DNA from: Carettochelys insculpta | Taxonomy: Eukaryota > Chordata > Testudines > Carettochelyidae | Reading direction: 5' to 3' | Assembly (NCBI RefSeq): GCF_033958435.1 | Contig: NC_134142.1 | Coordinates: 103,242,501-103,306,500 of the forward strand | DNA length: 64,000 nucleotides | In this document: in pieces, positions 22,385 through 35,745 of the stretch | How the letters are laid out: every line of letters begins with the position of its first letter | Numbering within the stretch: the stretch's first letter is position 1 | Made by a program: the position numbers and the translations under genes | Notes under the pieces: generated by a model | Told to the model about the DNA's origin: nothing | The model's database searches: none | The model's input: only the letters and a program-made list of their open reading frames with translations

Positions 22385-23655
22385 GTCTCGTATCTTTATT
22401 TGTAGGTAGGAAGAGTAGGAGGAAAAAGGACAGCAATCTATCAAAAATAAAAAGAGACATACAGAAATAGAAAGAGTAAGGAAGGACGGGGTTGTGTCAC
22501 TATGTAGTGTGGTCAGGGAGAAGATTAAATATAATCTAGGGATGGCCCCAAAATTAAATGAATACATTGCCTTTGTTTTCAATAAGGATGCTAATAGAGA
22601 ACATAACATGAAGGCAGAACAGCTGATGGAAATGACTGCAAGGAAATGGAAATTACCACATCAGAGGTGGAAGAAAAAACATGTAAGAATTTAATATGCT
22701 CACATTGGCAGAAGGGAAGAATCAGATATTTCCATCACTTAGTATGGAATGCTGAAAGAACTGGCAATGATAATGCTAGTCCAGTAGCAAAGATCTTAGT
22801 CAATATATCTGGGGTTAGTTCCATATGACTGTAGATTAGCTAATATGATACCTATATTTAAGAAAGAGTCAAAAACTGACTGGGCAATTACGGACCTGTT
22901 AGTCTAACCTCAGTATCATGCAAGATTTTGGAACAAGTTGTGAAGGAATGTGATTTAAATTCATGGAGGTTAATGGAAAAAGAGATTAACACAGCAAAGG
23001 GTTTCCAGAATTACATTGTGCCGGTTTAAAATGATTTCCTTCTTTGAGAAAATGCCTGAATTTTTAGATGAAGGAAATGCAGTATATCTAATATACTTGG
23101 ATTTCAGTAAAGCACTTGAAATGGTAGAACATGGGAAATTATTAGTTAAAATAGAGAAGAGGGATTTAGTACAATAATTATCAAGTGGTTATGGAGATAG
23201 CTAGAGGGAAGAGAAAAAAGCATTTTGCTGAAATATAAACTAGTATACTGGAAGGGTGTTACCTACGGAGTTCCTGAAGCAGCAATCTTGGAACCAATCT
23301 TATTCATTTTTTTTTATTAGTTACCTTGATGCAAAAATTAGCAAGGTACTAATGAGATTTGCTGATGATACCAATTGGGAAGCATGCTCAATATAGAGAC
23401 ATCAGAATATTGTACAGTAAGACCTGGATGTCCTTGAAAACTGGAATCACAGAAATGACATGACATTCAATAGAACAAAGTATAAAGTCACACACACAGT
23501 GTCTAATAATAAGAATTTCTGATATAAACTAGAGCTCACCTGGATGTGTTAGTCAATCCCAGGATGACTCTGAGTCACCAATGAGATGCAGCTGCAAAAA
23601 AAGGCAAATGACATCTTAGAATGTATTAGGACAATATTGACAAGGGTGATGCATG
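22385..23655 (+). pseudogene. CR1 LINE ORF2 fragment (reverse transcriptase), decayed
   Basis: Pieces of a CR1-type ORF2 can be followed through broken frames: KLNEYIAFVFNKDA, IPIFKKESKTDW, then the RT palm region VYLIYLDFSKALEMVEHGKL (normally LDFSKAFDTV), GVPEAAILEPILF (normally GVPQGSVLGPLLF), LMRFADDT, and a later region matching the ORF2 C-terminus. Many stops and frameshifts show it is ancient. The 3' end of the element is missing or replaced after about 23655, where an unrelated G-rich sequence begins. Confidence 0.85.
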
Positions 23656-23814
23656 GAGGGGGCACTAAGAGTCACATGACCCCCCAAATGCCAGAGTCGG
23701 GAGAGGCAGCCAGCCAGCCCCTGATAACTAGTGGACAGCCTGGTGCCTGCATTAGGGGTTGGGCATACCCTACTCTCACGGGTGGCCAGAAGTGGACCAA
23801 CCTGGCCCCAGACA

Positions 23815-23952
23815 GAGGGGTGCTGGAACAGTTTTTAAAGTGGGGGTGCTGAGAGCCACTGAACCAAACTGTAAACCCTGTATATAATGGAAACTACTTC
23901 AAGTCAAGGGGTGCTGCAGCACCCCCCCATGCCCCTCATTCCAGCACCCATG
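23815..23952. mobile_element. Short MITE with GGGTGCTGGAA ends
   Basis: The left end GAGGGGTGCTGGAACAG and the reverse complement of the right end, CATGGGTGCTGGAATG, are matching terminal repeats around a 138-bp element. A near copy of one half occurs at about 55520-55555. There is no coding capacity. Confidence 0.6.
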
Positions 23953-26394
23953 CCCAGCCTGTTCCTCACCCTCGCTCCCAGTCACATTGCTCTGGGGAAG
24001 GGGCTTGTGGGATGGGGTGGAACCATCCCCACACTCCCTGGTGGCAGGAAGCAGAGCCGCATGGCTGGGGGCCAGCAGAGATACCTGTGGCACAAAATGA
24101 TTTAGTCTCCTGTGGGATGTAATGCTTTGGTCTGGTTTTTGTTATTGGGTTTAATGACACAGGCACAACTCCCCCACACACGCACACACACACACTACTG
24201 CCACTGTGCCCCTGTCCTTGTGTGCTTCCCTCAAGCCCCTCCCCCCACTCTTCCCCAGGTCCTTCCCTCACCTCTTCTCTCAAACCCCCGCCCCAACCCT
24301 GCCTCTTCTTGCTCCTTCTCTACCCCCATCCTGCCTCTTTCCCCACAGTTCCTCCCCTTCCCTGAGCACAACCCATCCCTACTCATCCCCCTCCCTTCCA
24401 GAGCCTCCTTCATGCAACAAAACAGCTGAGCCTGGTAGGCAGGCACCACTGGAAAGAGGGGGAGGAGTTGATTAGTGGGTCTGCCAGTGGATAGGAGGTG
24501 CTTGGGGGAAGGTGTTTGCTGGCAGGGGCTAATCAGCGAGGAACTTTCCTCCATAGCTGCTCCAGCCCTGGAATGCCATAGAGTCAGTGCCTATTTTAAT
24601 GAGCACCTGCTGAGAGGTGGTGGAGGTACGGGAGGTCAGGTTGGATGATCTGATGCTCCATTCTGGCCTCAAATTCTGTGACTCCTGATAAGCAGCCACA
24701 TAAGCATCAAACCCATAAGACAACCTACCATTAACCATGCTTGTTTATATTAGTTAGGTAGAACAAGCACAGTCCGTGCATCAGCAAGTAACACTGAACT
24801 CTGAGTAAGCACGGTACTCAAACACTTGCACAGCTTGTAGCACCTGAGATATTTCATTGACGTCAGCAGAACTGACCAAGTGCTTAAAATTGTACCTGTG
24901 CCTAAACACCTCGCTGAACTGGTGCCCTGGTCGATAAAGCCCAGACCTTGCAAACGCTGGCCAGGGTCATAGCTCCCTTGCCTTCAGTGGACCTACTTCT
25001 GTGCACATGTAAAAATGTTTTCAGGATGGAGGCCTAAAGCTACAAAGCCTGCCATAAAAAAAAACAGAGGTACAACAGTAAAGTGGTGGAAGAGAAAACA
25101 AACAGACACAATATTAAATGCAAAATTAAATTGCATCAAGACTGTAAGAGATCTCACTTAAAGCTACCACATCTTCGCTGGAGGAGGCAGGTCTCCCACA
25201 GAATCCAGCACTTGACATGAGTACGGGGGGTGGGAGCAGACCCCTACCGCCAGATCTGCACTTTGGGTCCTGGCTACTGCTGTCTCAGGGTCTCGAGTCC
25301 CTGCTGCTGTCTGAGGGGGGCTCTGCTGCCAGCCCTGGGTCACAACTGCTGGCCCTACATGCCAGGGCTTTGCTCCCAGCTTCAGCAGGGGCAGGGGCAA
25401 GACAGGGGTAAGGTGCAGTGTCAGCACCCCTACTGCTAAAATGTTCCCACACACTGCACCACACCCCAGACCACCCATTGATTTGTCAGAGTCTGGATTT
25501 GTTAATCTTCCAGGCACATCACAGAACCCATTGGCTGAGAGACACCCCCACCCTACTGCTCCCTCAAGACCAGAGATTATGCTACAGCACCCTGCCTCAG
25601 TTTCTCTTTTGGGAATCCTCAAGAACTCCAGCTCACCATCCAAAAGGTAATTAAAACCCTCCAATTTGCTTAGCCCTTATACTCACTGGCCCTCCAGGCC
25701 TCCACCCCAGTTCAGTGTACCTCTTTCCAGCCCTCCTTTCTGAACCTGGATCAGTGTTTGATCTTTCATTCTCCAGTCATGAGTTTGGCCCTCCAAGATC
25801 CAAGTCCAGTTCACTCACTCCTGCCCTCCTGCTTAAGCAGGGTGTTCCTAGCCTCGCCTTCTCACAGCAGGGTTCCATTTCCTTTATTCTCTGCTCTGTT
25901 TTGTCCTTTTTCCTAACAAGAAGCTTCATTAGGTCACCTGATTTATTAATTACATGACCTTCAGGTGGATTAAGGCTTATATCCACTGTTCTCTGTAAGA
26001 TGAGCGCTTGGGCACCCACCCAGGAGAGATCCGGATGCCACTCAGCTGATTAGCAGAGTGCCCACAGCCAACAGCATGTGTTTCTATAGGTGGTGCACAT
26101 AATGAAATGTATTCCATCCATGGATGCAAAAAGTTAGAGGGAACACTGTTTACCTCCCCTGAAGGGGCCAGCCATCCCGGGACGCTGTTCTTTTCTCAAG
26201 CTGTTGAGGAGGAAGTGCGTAAATAGTCAGAATGGTTACGTGAAGAAGCCCCTTATTATTCTTTGTAATATTCTTAATATTAAAACTACGTCTCTTCTCT
26301 TGCAGTTGGTAATGACCAGGCAGACTGCAGCACCTGTACATGGCCATATTGAAACCAAACAGGGCTGTATGGATGCACCAATCTACCCAGCAAC
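23953..26394. other. Intergenic sequence, CT-rich part and a CR1-like scrap
   Basis: There is a CA run at about 24176-24196 and a strongly CT-rich strand at about 24200-24420. At 24632-24690 the sequence TTGGATGATCTGATGCTCC followed by TCTGGCCTCAAATTCTGTG resembles a CR1 3' tail (plus strand). No exon is supported. Confidence 0.5.
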
Positions 26395-26960
26395 TATCAG
26401 CTAGGCTCCCAGGAGACAGTCCAGCCTTCTCATCTTAACACATTTAAAACCATCTTCACCAAGCAAAGACACTCCACCAGAGAAGTAGATCACATCATGG
26501 AATGGACCATCCAAATGCCCCAGAGAACCTGCTTCAACACAGAAATAAACACCCACTCTGACCACACACCTCTAGTTGACACCTATCACCCCACATGGAA
26601 TGCACACAGGGCATCAAATGCAGACTTGCTGGGGATGCCCATCCTGAAAGAAATATTTCCCAAACCCCATTTCTATCCTTTGGACTACTCTCACTCCAAC
26701 TGTTCCAAGCTCATCATTATATGCAAGCTCCCCACAGACCAGGTCACACCAACTCAAAGTGGCCCCAGATTCTGCCAGAGCAACAAATGCAAAATCTGCA
26801 GACTTAACTCCACTGCTATGATGACCAACAATCCTCATAACAGTATTTTGGACATACCTACCACAACATGTGGTGTATCTCATCCAGTGTCCTCAATGAC
26901 AACTACGTGAGTGAAACCAGGCAAATCACTACACTCTTGAATACGCTCACATTGGAAAAT
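26395..26960 (+). pseudogene. Penelope-like element ORF fragment
   Basis: The translation contains VDTYHPTWNAHR, LGMPILKEIFPKPHF, LIIICKLPTDQV and GPRFCQSNKCKICRLNS, which follow the order of Penelope-like polyproteins between the RT and the GIY-YIG domains: a TYHP-like stretch, a KxIFPxPP-like stretch, a KL-like block, and a C-x-x-x-x-C-x-x-C motif. A block after 26850 (ACATGTGGTGTATCTCATCC) resembles a repeat family seen in reverse orientation at 29395-30360. Frames are broken, and 5' and 3' parts are missing. Confidence 0.7.
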
Positions 26961-29394
26961 AATAAAAGACAGAAAAACCCTATCACAAGTGTCCCTGTAA
27001 TTTTTTCCATCTTGGGGCAGCACACATTTTTTTATGTGCACCAAGGCATGTTCGGATGTGCCATACCAGGAGAAACATATGCTGCAGGCTGTGGGTCTCT
27101 GCTAATCAGGAGGCGGCACCTGAATCTCTCCTGGGCAGCCGCTCAAGTGCTCCACTTACAGGCAACACTGCCTATCGCCTGTAGGTGAACATTTTTATAA
27201 AACAATTTGCTCTGTGTTTGACCTCTGAATCCTCGGTCTTATTTCCTCATATTTACTCTTTGCACGCAGCATTGTCTTCTCTCCAGACATGCCACTGGAT
27301 ATTTCTCATTTTAATGCCGCCAAACTAAAATTAGCAGTTGCCCTAAAATGGAGAACTATGAATCTTTAACTATGTTTCTAAAATCTGTTCCTATATTTTA
27401 ATGCATTCACCCTGCAGAAAAGCTTTCATGTTTCGCAGTCTGGCTTTCGTATGAGCAACAATGAAGAAAATGAATTCATAATTTAACAAGTATCTCATTT
27501 AAACATATTTAAAATACATCTGAGCTTGAGTTACTCATGAAGGAATACCTGTGCATGAGTACCAGGCATATTTTTCTAGCTTGTGACTTCTAGAAAGCCA
27601 TCCAGTGAGTTTTCTCTCATTTAAATTGCAATGTACCAGACTACATGGAAAGGCACTCTATACTGAAAACAGAAATCAGAGTAAGGTCCAAAGCCTACTT
27701 GTCTGTTGCATTATATCAAACCCATCGAGTGGTAGATTTATTTATACTATTCAGTGGACTGCTCTGCTGACAAAGTGACTAGAATTTGATTCTCAATCAC
27801 TGTTTTACCAGGCAATATGCTCTCAGGGCATCAACAGCGAGCATGGTAATGAAGGGAGAAGAGAATGAGAGAAGGGGAAAACAAAAGTACTCAACAAATC
27901 ATCCTCAAAGTGCTGCTGTGCATCCATTTGGGTATAATCAACTCATTGAACTCCCATGGGGGCATGCACACGTGTGTGTGTGTGTGTGTTAAAACTGGTC
28001 AGTTCAATTGGAACAGGTGCAGGCCATAAATAAAAAGAAACCATTACTAGACATAACAGGGGAGCTTTTAAAGAAGATAATTCTGGTGATAAGAAGAAAT
28101 GTGATGTGTTTTCCCCTTTTGAAATCCCAGTGCCACTGTGGAAGGAGGCTATATACTTACTATATGTAGCATTAGGAACAGTCTAATAATGGGTAAAACA
28201 CATATAAATGCAATTCCAATTTGCCCTTTAGGTCAAGGTAACCTTCCATTTTGCTTTGATAGGGACACATCACACACAAAAGAATGAGGCTCCCTTGAGA
28301 CCAAGCCAATCCACTCAGAGTTCTCCATAAGCCTTTCTTTAGCCATATTGGCTGACCTTGATGGCAGCTGCGTGACTCTTTGGAAATGATATTCATCCTT
28401 TGAAGTTGTTTGCAACAAACTCATAGAGTTTCTCTCTCTGACAGTAAAATACTCAGTGATAAACATGGATATGTGAGAAGAAAGCCATTAACAACATAAG
28501 CAATTAACATAAACTTGAAAATATTTGACCCAATTCTGACGTCAGACATGCATAGCCCCCTGTAACTCCATATCCAAAGGTCAAATATAGCTCTAGACAA
28601 TAACAATTTACACTAGAGCAGTCTGGGAAATGTATTTCATTTTTCTAAAAAGAAACCATCAGAAGTTTTTATTGTTGTCAAAAGTTATTTTTTAAAGATG
28701 TTTTTACATTTTTCCAGAAAACAAAACAAAGCAAAACTCAAAACTCCAGGCAGCAATTAATTTTTAAAATTAAAAAAGAATTTTCTGGGTGCGGGTTAAA
28801 GAAAACCTGAACTTCTCTCATGAAATTGGAAGTTTTTTCATTACAAATTTCTATTGCAATTCCAGCTCTATTTTACAGACACAGTTCTTCATATATCTGA
28901 TCTACACTACCAACCAATACTGATCACTCATTGGTGAGAAAAATCCACAACCTTGATTGACGTAGTTATATTGACTTAACCCCTTGCCTTATGTAGCCTG
29001 CACTGTGTCACGGGAGAGCTTCTTTCACCAACATATCTATTGCTTCTCTGGACCGGAAACCAGTGTCATATAACATTTTCATTAAAGCATTAAAACAGTT
29101 TTTACAGAAAGAGCTGTAACAAGGAAGGTGCAGTGTATGGGGCAAATTCAGATCTGAGTTTACTGGCAGTCACTCTGTAGACCTCAAAGAATGCCAGACG
29201 GATTTGACCTTTCTTTTCATAAAGCAACTTGTAGCAAAAGGAACTATGATAAGAGAAAATAGATACAAAAGTAGGAAGTAATGCAAATTAAATGTAATAC
29301 TGGCTCTTAAGACAAGCTTGGGCCTCCATCTATAAATGGGACTCCATTATAGCACTAAAAGTGAGCACAGGAACTGTAACAGTCTCTAGACAAT
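26961..29394. other. Intergenic sequence with a MITE-like scrap
   Basis: A TG run lies at about 27972-27988. At about 28890-29045, TGATCTACACTACCAACC begins a segment resembling the left end of a MITE, but no matching right end was found. No gene is supported. Confidence 0.5.
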
Positions 29395-30360
29395 TAGAGA
29401 GAAAGGTGGGTAAGATAATCTCTCTTATTGGACCAACCTCTACTGGTACAAGAGATAATATTTTGAAACACACCGCTCTTCTTCAGGTCTGGCAAAGGTA
29501 GCTACACCCACTGTGTCTTGAATAAGTGCAGGGAAGGGATTAATTTCTCCTGATGTAAGTTGAGTCCAGGTGAGCCAATGAGAGTGAAGTAACTCCGTTT
29601 AAACTGAGAACAATTGCAGCTTTTGTGTAACAGCAGAGAGAAAGTCCGGGTGGCGGGGAGAGAAGATATCTCCCAGGCAATCTGGAATGAAAATCAGAAA
29701 TAACCTGATCATCGCAAAACCAGCCATCGACATGTAAGTACAAGGGAAATGTATAGTTAGATGCAATCAGGTCATGGTCATTTTGAAGTGGTTGGACTGT
29801 CTGCTCCATTTTTCTCTTTTGTGTTGTTTGACTTGAGATTTTTTTTCCCCTGTAACTTTTAAGCTGAATCCCAGGGAAATAGTTTTCTCTGCATACAACC
29901 CATGATTTACTTTGCTGTTTTGTGACTAAATCACCATTTAAAAGCAGTTGATCTGATCCTCTGCCGTAAGAAGGGTCTGTGTACATGCATGCCTTAGACT
30001 GAAAGGTCAGCTACTAAATTACAGTTCTTGTGTCTAATCTCTTTCCTGAGGGAGGATTAAGATCTTGGGGTATCACACAGGATGATGTCCCAAGTCCCCC
30101 TTCGCCAATTGGCAAGCCTGAGCACATGTTCTAAAGGACCATTCAAGGTAGTGTGGCTCATTAACACATCTGAAATCATAGGACCAAAAGACAGAGTTTC
30201 AGGTTGTTGAAATAAGCCATAAATCCTGTGTCTTGTTTTTTTAAGTGTAGCGGAGTTATGAACTTAAGCTCCCAGGCTTGTCTTTTGAAATTGTTGGGCA
30301 GGTTTCCTTCAATAGGTCAGACACAGAATGATCACTTTGTGAAAAGTATATAAAACTTCA
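29395..30360 (-). mobile_element. Penelope-like element 3' part
   Basis: The left end carries the tail block ATTGGACCAACCTCTACTGG and CTCTTCTTCAGGTCTGGCA, common at the 3' end of a reptilian Penelope family. The right part (30100-30360) has ACCATTCAAGGTAGTGTGGC and the AATAAGCCATAAATCCTGTG block of the same family. The middle (about 29520-30025) does not resemble what I recall and may be a further insertion; its last 27 bp recur at 38222-38248. Recalled from general family knowledge. Confidence 0.6.
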
Positions 30361-31344
30361 GTAACAGATTCCCAAGCAACTTCCTTACGAGAAGCAAAGG
30401 GAGGGAAAATATTGTGGCTTATCTGTGGTAAAGATGTAATTGGATAGTAACTATCCCTGATGGGACATCTCCCCTCCCCACACCTCTCCCAGTGTTATGA
30501 CAACAGCACTAGCCCAGCAGAGTCGCATGTGTTCCCTGAGCACAGGGCTACTCATTCTGCTCCACTACTGCACAGCAGGGATAGAATCCTTGTTTCTCCT
30601 CCCCACTGGCACAGGACTTAAACACGTTCTAATTCCAAATGAGCAAAAAGGGAAGAATAACCAGTTTACATCCTGAGAGGTAACAGTAGACAAGGGTTCA
30701 AATAACCTTACCTAAGGCACTGCCTGCAAAAACACATTGCTACAGATAACAATAACAATAAACTAAAAACAACAGAGTCCCTTGAAAATAATGTGTGTGG
30801 CAAATTCACACTATACAAGCATCCAGAACTAAGAGTGTCAGTTATGCACTTGGAATTTCTCACCAGCTGATGTATTTCCATCTTATTGTTATTGTTATTA
30901 TTATTATTATTATGTGAACAACAGCCGTACCTAGGAATCCTAATCAAGGCAAGATAGATGCTGTAGATGCAAAAAAATAAGGCATTGCCTGCCCCAGAGA
31001 GCTCACGGTCTAGATGTTGGGCAGGATGGAACAGGAGGGCAAAACAAACAACGAGGATAATCAGGGAGGATGGGAGAGAGAAGACAAGGCAATGAGAAAA
31101 TAAACAGAATTTACAAGGAAATTATCATCATTTGCCTAAGCAATGCTCTGAACATGGGGTCTGACAGACTAAGATAATGGCCCTGTTATACAATATGCAA
31201 CAGGACACTTTGGTTATGATTGTCTGCTCTCACAAAAGGGAACCATCCAGCAACAAGATTTTGTCAATGATACTTAGTGTGAAACAGGATTTCTGATTTC
31301 TGAACCTCATTTACAAAGAGGGAGAAAAAAATATTCTCATTAAC
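30361..31344. other. Intergenic sequence with a TTATTA microsatellite
   Basis: A microsatellite of TTATTG and TTA units lies at 30883-30912. Otherwise no feature was seen. Confidence 0.6.
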
Positions 31345-31625
31345 TTTTGAGGATAGGATAAAAAGTGATAGGCTTAAATTGCAGCAAGGGAGGTTTAGGT
31401 TGGACATTAGGGAAAACTTCCTGTCGGGGTTGTTAAGCACTGGAATAAATTACCTAGGGAGGTTGTGGAACATCCATTATTGGAGATATTTAAGAGCAGG
31501 TTCGATTAAACATGTGTCAGGGATGATCTAGATGGTATTTGGTCCTGCCATGAGAGCAGGGGATAGTGATCAATGATCTCTTGTGGCCCCTTCCAGTACT
31601 AGTATGTTGTGATTGTATGATTTAT
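31345..31625 (+). mobile_element. CR1 LINE 3' end
   Basis: It contains GCAGCAAGGGAGGTTTAGG, TTGGACATTAGGGAAAAC, TACCTAGGGAGGTTGTGGA, GAGATATTTAAGAGCAGG and TTTGGTCCTGCCATGAGAG, in the order of the CR1 3' region. It ends in a degenerate TTGTGATTGTATGA tail. Confidence 0.9.
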
Positions 31626-32680
31626 AATATACATGCAAATCTGTAGCTAACCTGGAGAACTGGAGAACCCTTCCCTCTTGTCTTTGTTTGGAGAGAGAGC
31701 AGAGAAGAAGAAAGTCTTAATTTTACACATCTGGCTAAAAGTGCATCTGACTTTTTAGTAATAAACTAGACTAATATGTGAATCATCATAAAACACAGTA
31801 TTCAGTGCTACTATTGTAAGAGGTTCTGGTTTTTGGAAGTATTTCAAAATCGCCCTATGAGATACCAAATTTATTTGCCTATGAATCCATAATCTCCCTT
31901 CTATTAGTATCAGTCATTACTGTTTCACAATCATTTTTTCTCAGTGTCTACCAGGTTGATTGTCATCTTTTTTAATCAGTTAGCTTACCCCATGAGTCAG
32001 AATCTATATAAATGTCAAGTCAATACCTAATAATATTAAAGTTGATAGTGAAAAGCTCATCTCATAAAGCAACCTCCATTTTATAGTCTGATCTCTGAGT
32101 CATGGTCAGGTGAGAGATGGGATTGCTGAGAGATTCAGAAGAAATAGCCCTTTTGCATGAGATGTAAGCATATGGTGATCATTTAAGAATCTGTGACAAT
32201 TGTTGTAAGAGAAAGGGTCACAAATCCAGAAGGCCCCATAAATTCCAACTCAAGCAGTTCCATACTACCGGCTGAAATCTCACATGCAACACAGAATGTA
32301 TACAATATTCCTATTTCATAGTTGTTTAGGGTAGCTGAGCACCGTTGTAAAGGCTGTAGCAGCATTGTCTTTCAAAGATCGCTGCATTTTAGTGCAGAGT
32401 GGTGTTGAGATTCCTTCTGAGAACTTTTCCATGCTGCTTATCCAGAACATCTTGTCCAGGCCTGAGAGGAAATTGCATCCAGTTCTCTGAGATCCAAAAA
32501 CACTTAGTTTGATTCCATATAGTCACTCAGATTTACTGTATTAGCCTTGAGCTAGCTCGTTTCCCAAGCTCAACATGCCCAGATGGAAGCAGCCTAGATT
32601 TAGGGTGATACAACAATTCCATGTCACACACCCCGCAGTTACTTCTTTCCTAGCTACTGATCTCTTTGGTTTTTGCATAG
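31626..32680. other. AT-rich intergenic sequence, no feature seen
   Basis: No exon, RNA gene or clear repeat was identified. Confidence 0.55.
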
Positions 32681-33080
32681 GGAGTATGTCTACAAAGAAA
32701 AGTTGTTCTGAAATAGCAGCCACTATTTCAAAATAACCATGTGACTGTCTAGACAACGCAACTGTGTAGAAACCGAAATAAGCCTTATTTCAAATAGGTA
32801 AACCTCATTCAGTGAGGAATGGCGTCTATTTCAAAATAGGTACTTTGAAATAGAAGCTGTGTAGACAGAGAATAGAGCCTATTTCAAAATAAGCCATAGT
32901 GTGTCCAATGGTTCTATTTTGAAATAGACTCTATTGTGTGTAGAGTGTCTATTTTGAAACATCTGAGTGCTATTTCAAAATGCATTTTGTGTGTAGCTGT
33001 GCCATTTTGGAACAAGCTGTTCTGAAATCTCTCTTCTGAAACAGCTTATTCAGGAGTAACGCTGCTGTGTAGACATAGCC
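32681..33080. mobile_element. Harbinger-type MITE, CpG-decayed
   Basis: The left end GGAGTATGTCTACAAAG and the reverse complement of the right end, GGCTATGTCTACACAGC, match the Harbinger terminus. The interior is packed with TATTTCAAAATA-type motifs, the expected CpG-decay product of the TATTTCGAAATA motifs in the Harbinger at 12443-17098. It is non-coding and probably derived by internal deletion from a related autonomous element. Confidence 0.8.
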
Positions 33081-33879
33081 ATCAAGACCAATTGCTTTGC
33101 AGGCTGCATAAAGCAGCAAGCTATTGTCATCCTTCCCTGTCAGTCCCCGCAGGAGTCCACCATGCACCTTCACTATGTTGTACACAGGAATTGACAGTCT
33201 AAGATCTCTGGCAGTCCATGGTCCAGCTCTCTGGCTGGGGTAGCTAGCTGGCAAATGCAACCAATGCAGCTTAAGGTGAGCAGGCTACCACGCCAGCCAG
33301 GGCTGTAGCTTTTAGCAGAAATTTGGAAGACCCATCTGACCCTTCTCCACTGGCTCCAAGGCTAGAAACCTGAGAGTAGCAGAAGATTCCACCACTGGAA
33401 GTGGCGGGATCCCACTGAAACACACTGACACAGACTCCAGCAAAACAACCTGACTAATGCCTGATATCCCTGGGCTATTTCCTACTACCCCTTCTGAGTG
33501 TATCTCCTTGGGGTATGTGGCAAGGGATAGTCCCAGTAGCTCCTCCAGGTGCTGGTCAGTTGGCAATGCCACCACCAGAGAGAGTGATTTAGTTCCTCCC
33601 TGTCAGTCTCAGGAAGAGCCCATGCCCCCTCACTACAGTATCAGAGAAGTAATAACTGTCCTTTTGGGGAAAAAGAGAAGGTATCTGTAGAAAAATCCTC
33701 TTCTGAGGTGATTTATATGTCCCTGTCCATGAGCTGTGGTGTCTGTGTGGTTGCCCTGCATCCTGACCAAACAGCCCTTAAGCTAAGCATTTAAAAATTT
33801 ATAATCTGCTTTACCAGCAGTGGTGACATATTTCCCTCACAAACCACATCAAAATTAGATAAATTGTAAAGTATATTTA
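33081..33879. other. Intergenic sequence, no feature seen
   Basis: This is mixed-composition sequence with no supported exon. An ORF pair at 33312-33690 shows no recognisable domain. Confidence 0.5.
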
Positions 33880-35745
33880 CTGTTAAAATGGTGTTTAAAT
33901 ACACAAAATGGCCGCTGGAAAATGACAGTTAGAGAATGACAGTTGCAATTAATATTCAGCGGGCTATGAATATGTACGAAGTTATGGTTTGAAAGGTTTC
34001 AAACTGATTGGTTAATTTAGAATCCTTATCCATATGTAATAGTCAAATGCCCCTTTGATACATTGTGGCACTGAGGAGGACCTAGCAGGCAGAAGTTGTC
34101 AAACAGGTCCACCCAGGCAGCATATATTCAGGAGAGCAGCTCTGCTTGGGGCATTCCGGACCAGACCTTGGAGGAGAGCAGACAAAGAAGAAAGAAGACT
34201 ACAGAGAACGACTGAGCTAAGAGCTGGACTGAGCCTGTAGCCGAACATTGCTGGCGGAAGAGCCGAAGCTGACCTGCGTGTCAGTCATCGCTCGCTAGCC
34301 GCCGTGGGCCGACGAAGAACAGAAGAGTTCCAGCCAGAAGACCAGAAAAGCTCCAGTCTACAAAGAGCAAAAAATCACTAGTAAGGCTCCGGTTCTTTTA
34401 TCCAGAAGGTTTGCCTGGCAGACTGCACCGCCTAAACAACAGTGCCCTGCACGGGGAAACCGCAGCAGCGACCCTGCCCTTCCAGTCACTGACCTTAGCT
34501 CGGGCCGGTGTCTGAAATATCATGGTCGTTCCTAAAAAACACAGGAGGTTTTTGTTAACCAAGCCGGTTTTTCCTCCTGGCTCTCTTTTTCTTCCTTCCT
34601 CCTTTACTATCTGACCTGACGCGGCTGCCGTACAAGCGTGCCGTGAGGGTCATAACTTCCTAGCTCGAAGAGAACTACAGGCCCAGCGCCTGGATTACAG
34701 AGCAGGAATAAGGAGGTATTTGTGGTCTGGGTTTAAGGCTAATATAAGTAATTAGGTGAGCAGTTAATGTTTTTATATAGTTTTGTAACAGAAAGTGGAT
34801 TGGGACTTCCCCAAGTCCATGATCTGCGTCTTAAATTTTGTATCCCTTGTCTCTTTGTAAAGGCACAGGAGGCCAATGCTATTGGTCTAGCCTAAAACTA
34901 TTACATGCACACAGAAGAACAGTTAGGCAAACTGCTTTGTAATTATAATCCAGAGCTATAAGCTCCCCCCATTTAGGAGGGTAGAGCGGTCAGGGATAAC
35001 CCTATAAAGGGAGAACCCTGGTGTTCTTAGTAACCCTTTAAGGGTAATGAAGGTCTGCAATAAAGGGCTACCATAACAAGGTGGTCGAAATAGGCAGTAC
35101 CTTTTTGAGGGGATAACCTTTAACTAGGAAAACCCCACCATTTAACTAAGGGGATAACCTCTCAGAAGGAAACCCCGCATATACTGGGCTCTCCCCTGCT
35201 TGGCCAGCAGGGCAACCCACTTAACTAGAGAATTGACCTAGCTTAGCGCAGGCAAATTCTTATTCTAAGTAAGATCTGCTCCCCGCGGTAGTCGGCCAAG
35301 GGTCGAGCGACCTGGTGAACCTCAGGAAGATCCAGGAATAAATAAATACAATATTCAGCTCTGAAGTTATCCTTTCCATTTTACAGCACGCATTGAAGGC
35401 TGCACGGCCCGTCCCGGAAGCGCAGTAAGTAGCTAAGGGGTTAGATAGCAGTGCTGTTATAGCGGTTACCTATTGTCTAAGGCTATAAGCCAATTAGTAT
35501 TCAAATCCTGTGCTTACTTCAGAAAAACAAGGGTCCATATATTTTGTGTCACCTAGTTTGCCATAATCCACACTTTTACTTTGTTAAATAAACCCTTTCT
35601 CCCTGTTTGAACCTAACACCTTGTCCGTATTTCTTCCTTGGGTAAACACACCGCAGCAGCGCAGTTCACACACCCTGAAACCCCGTTGTGATTAGACCCA
35701 CCGTAGACGGCGAGCAGGGTCGCGGGGTAAAATCCTGGGAGCATT
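33880..35745 (+). mobile_element. LTR-like, CpG-rich block (possible endogenous retrovirus LTR)
   Basis: This block of about 1.9 kb differs from its AT-rich surroundings by many intact CpGs (for example CGCTCGCTAGCCGCCG near 34290). It starts near TGTTAAAATGGTGTTT, has TATAAA-like sites (CCCTATAAAGG near 35000), an AATAAA signal at about 35586 followed by a CT-rich stretch, and no long ORF. Three loose repeats of GGGATAACC followed by an AACCC block occur at 34993-35180. This layout would suit a long solo LTR or LTR plus leader, but I found no convincing target duplication, primer-binding site or gag/pol sequence. A non-coding RNA or another young insertion is possible. Confidence 0.35.
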
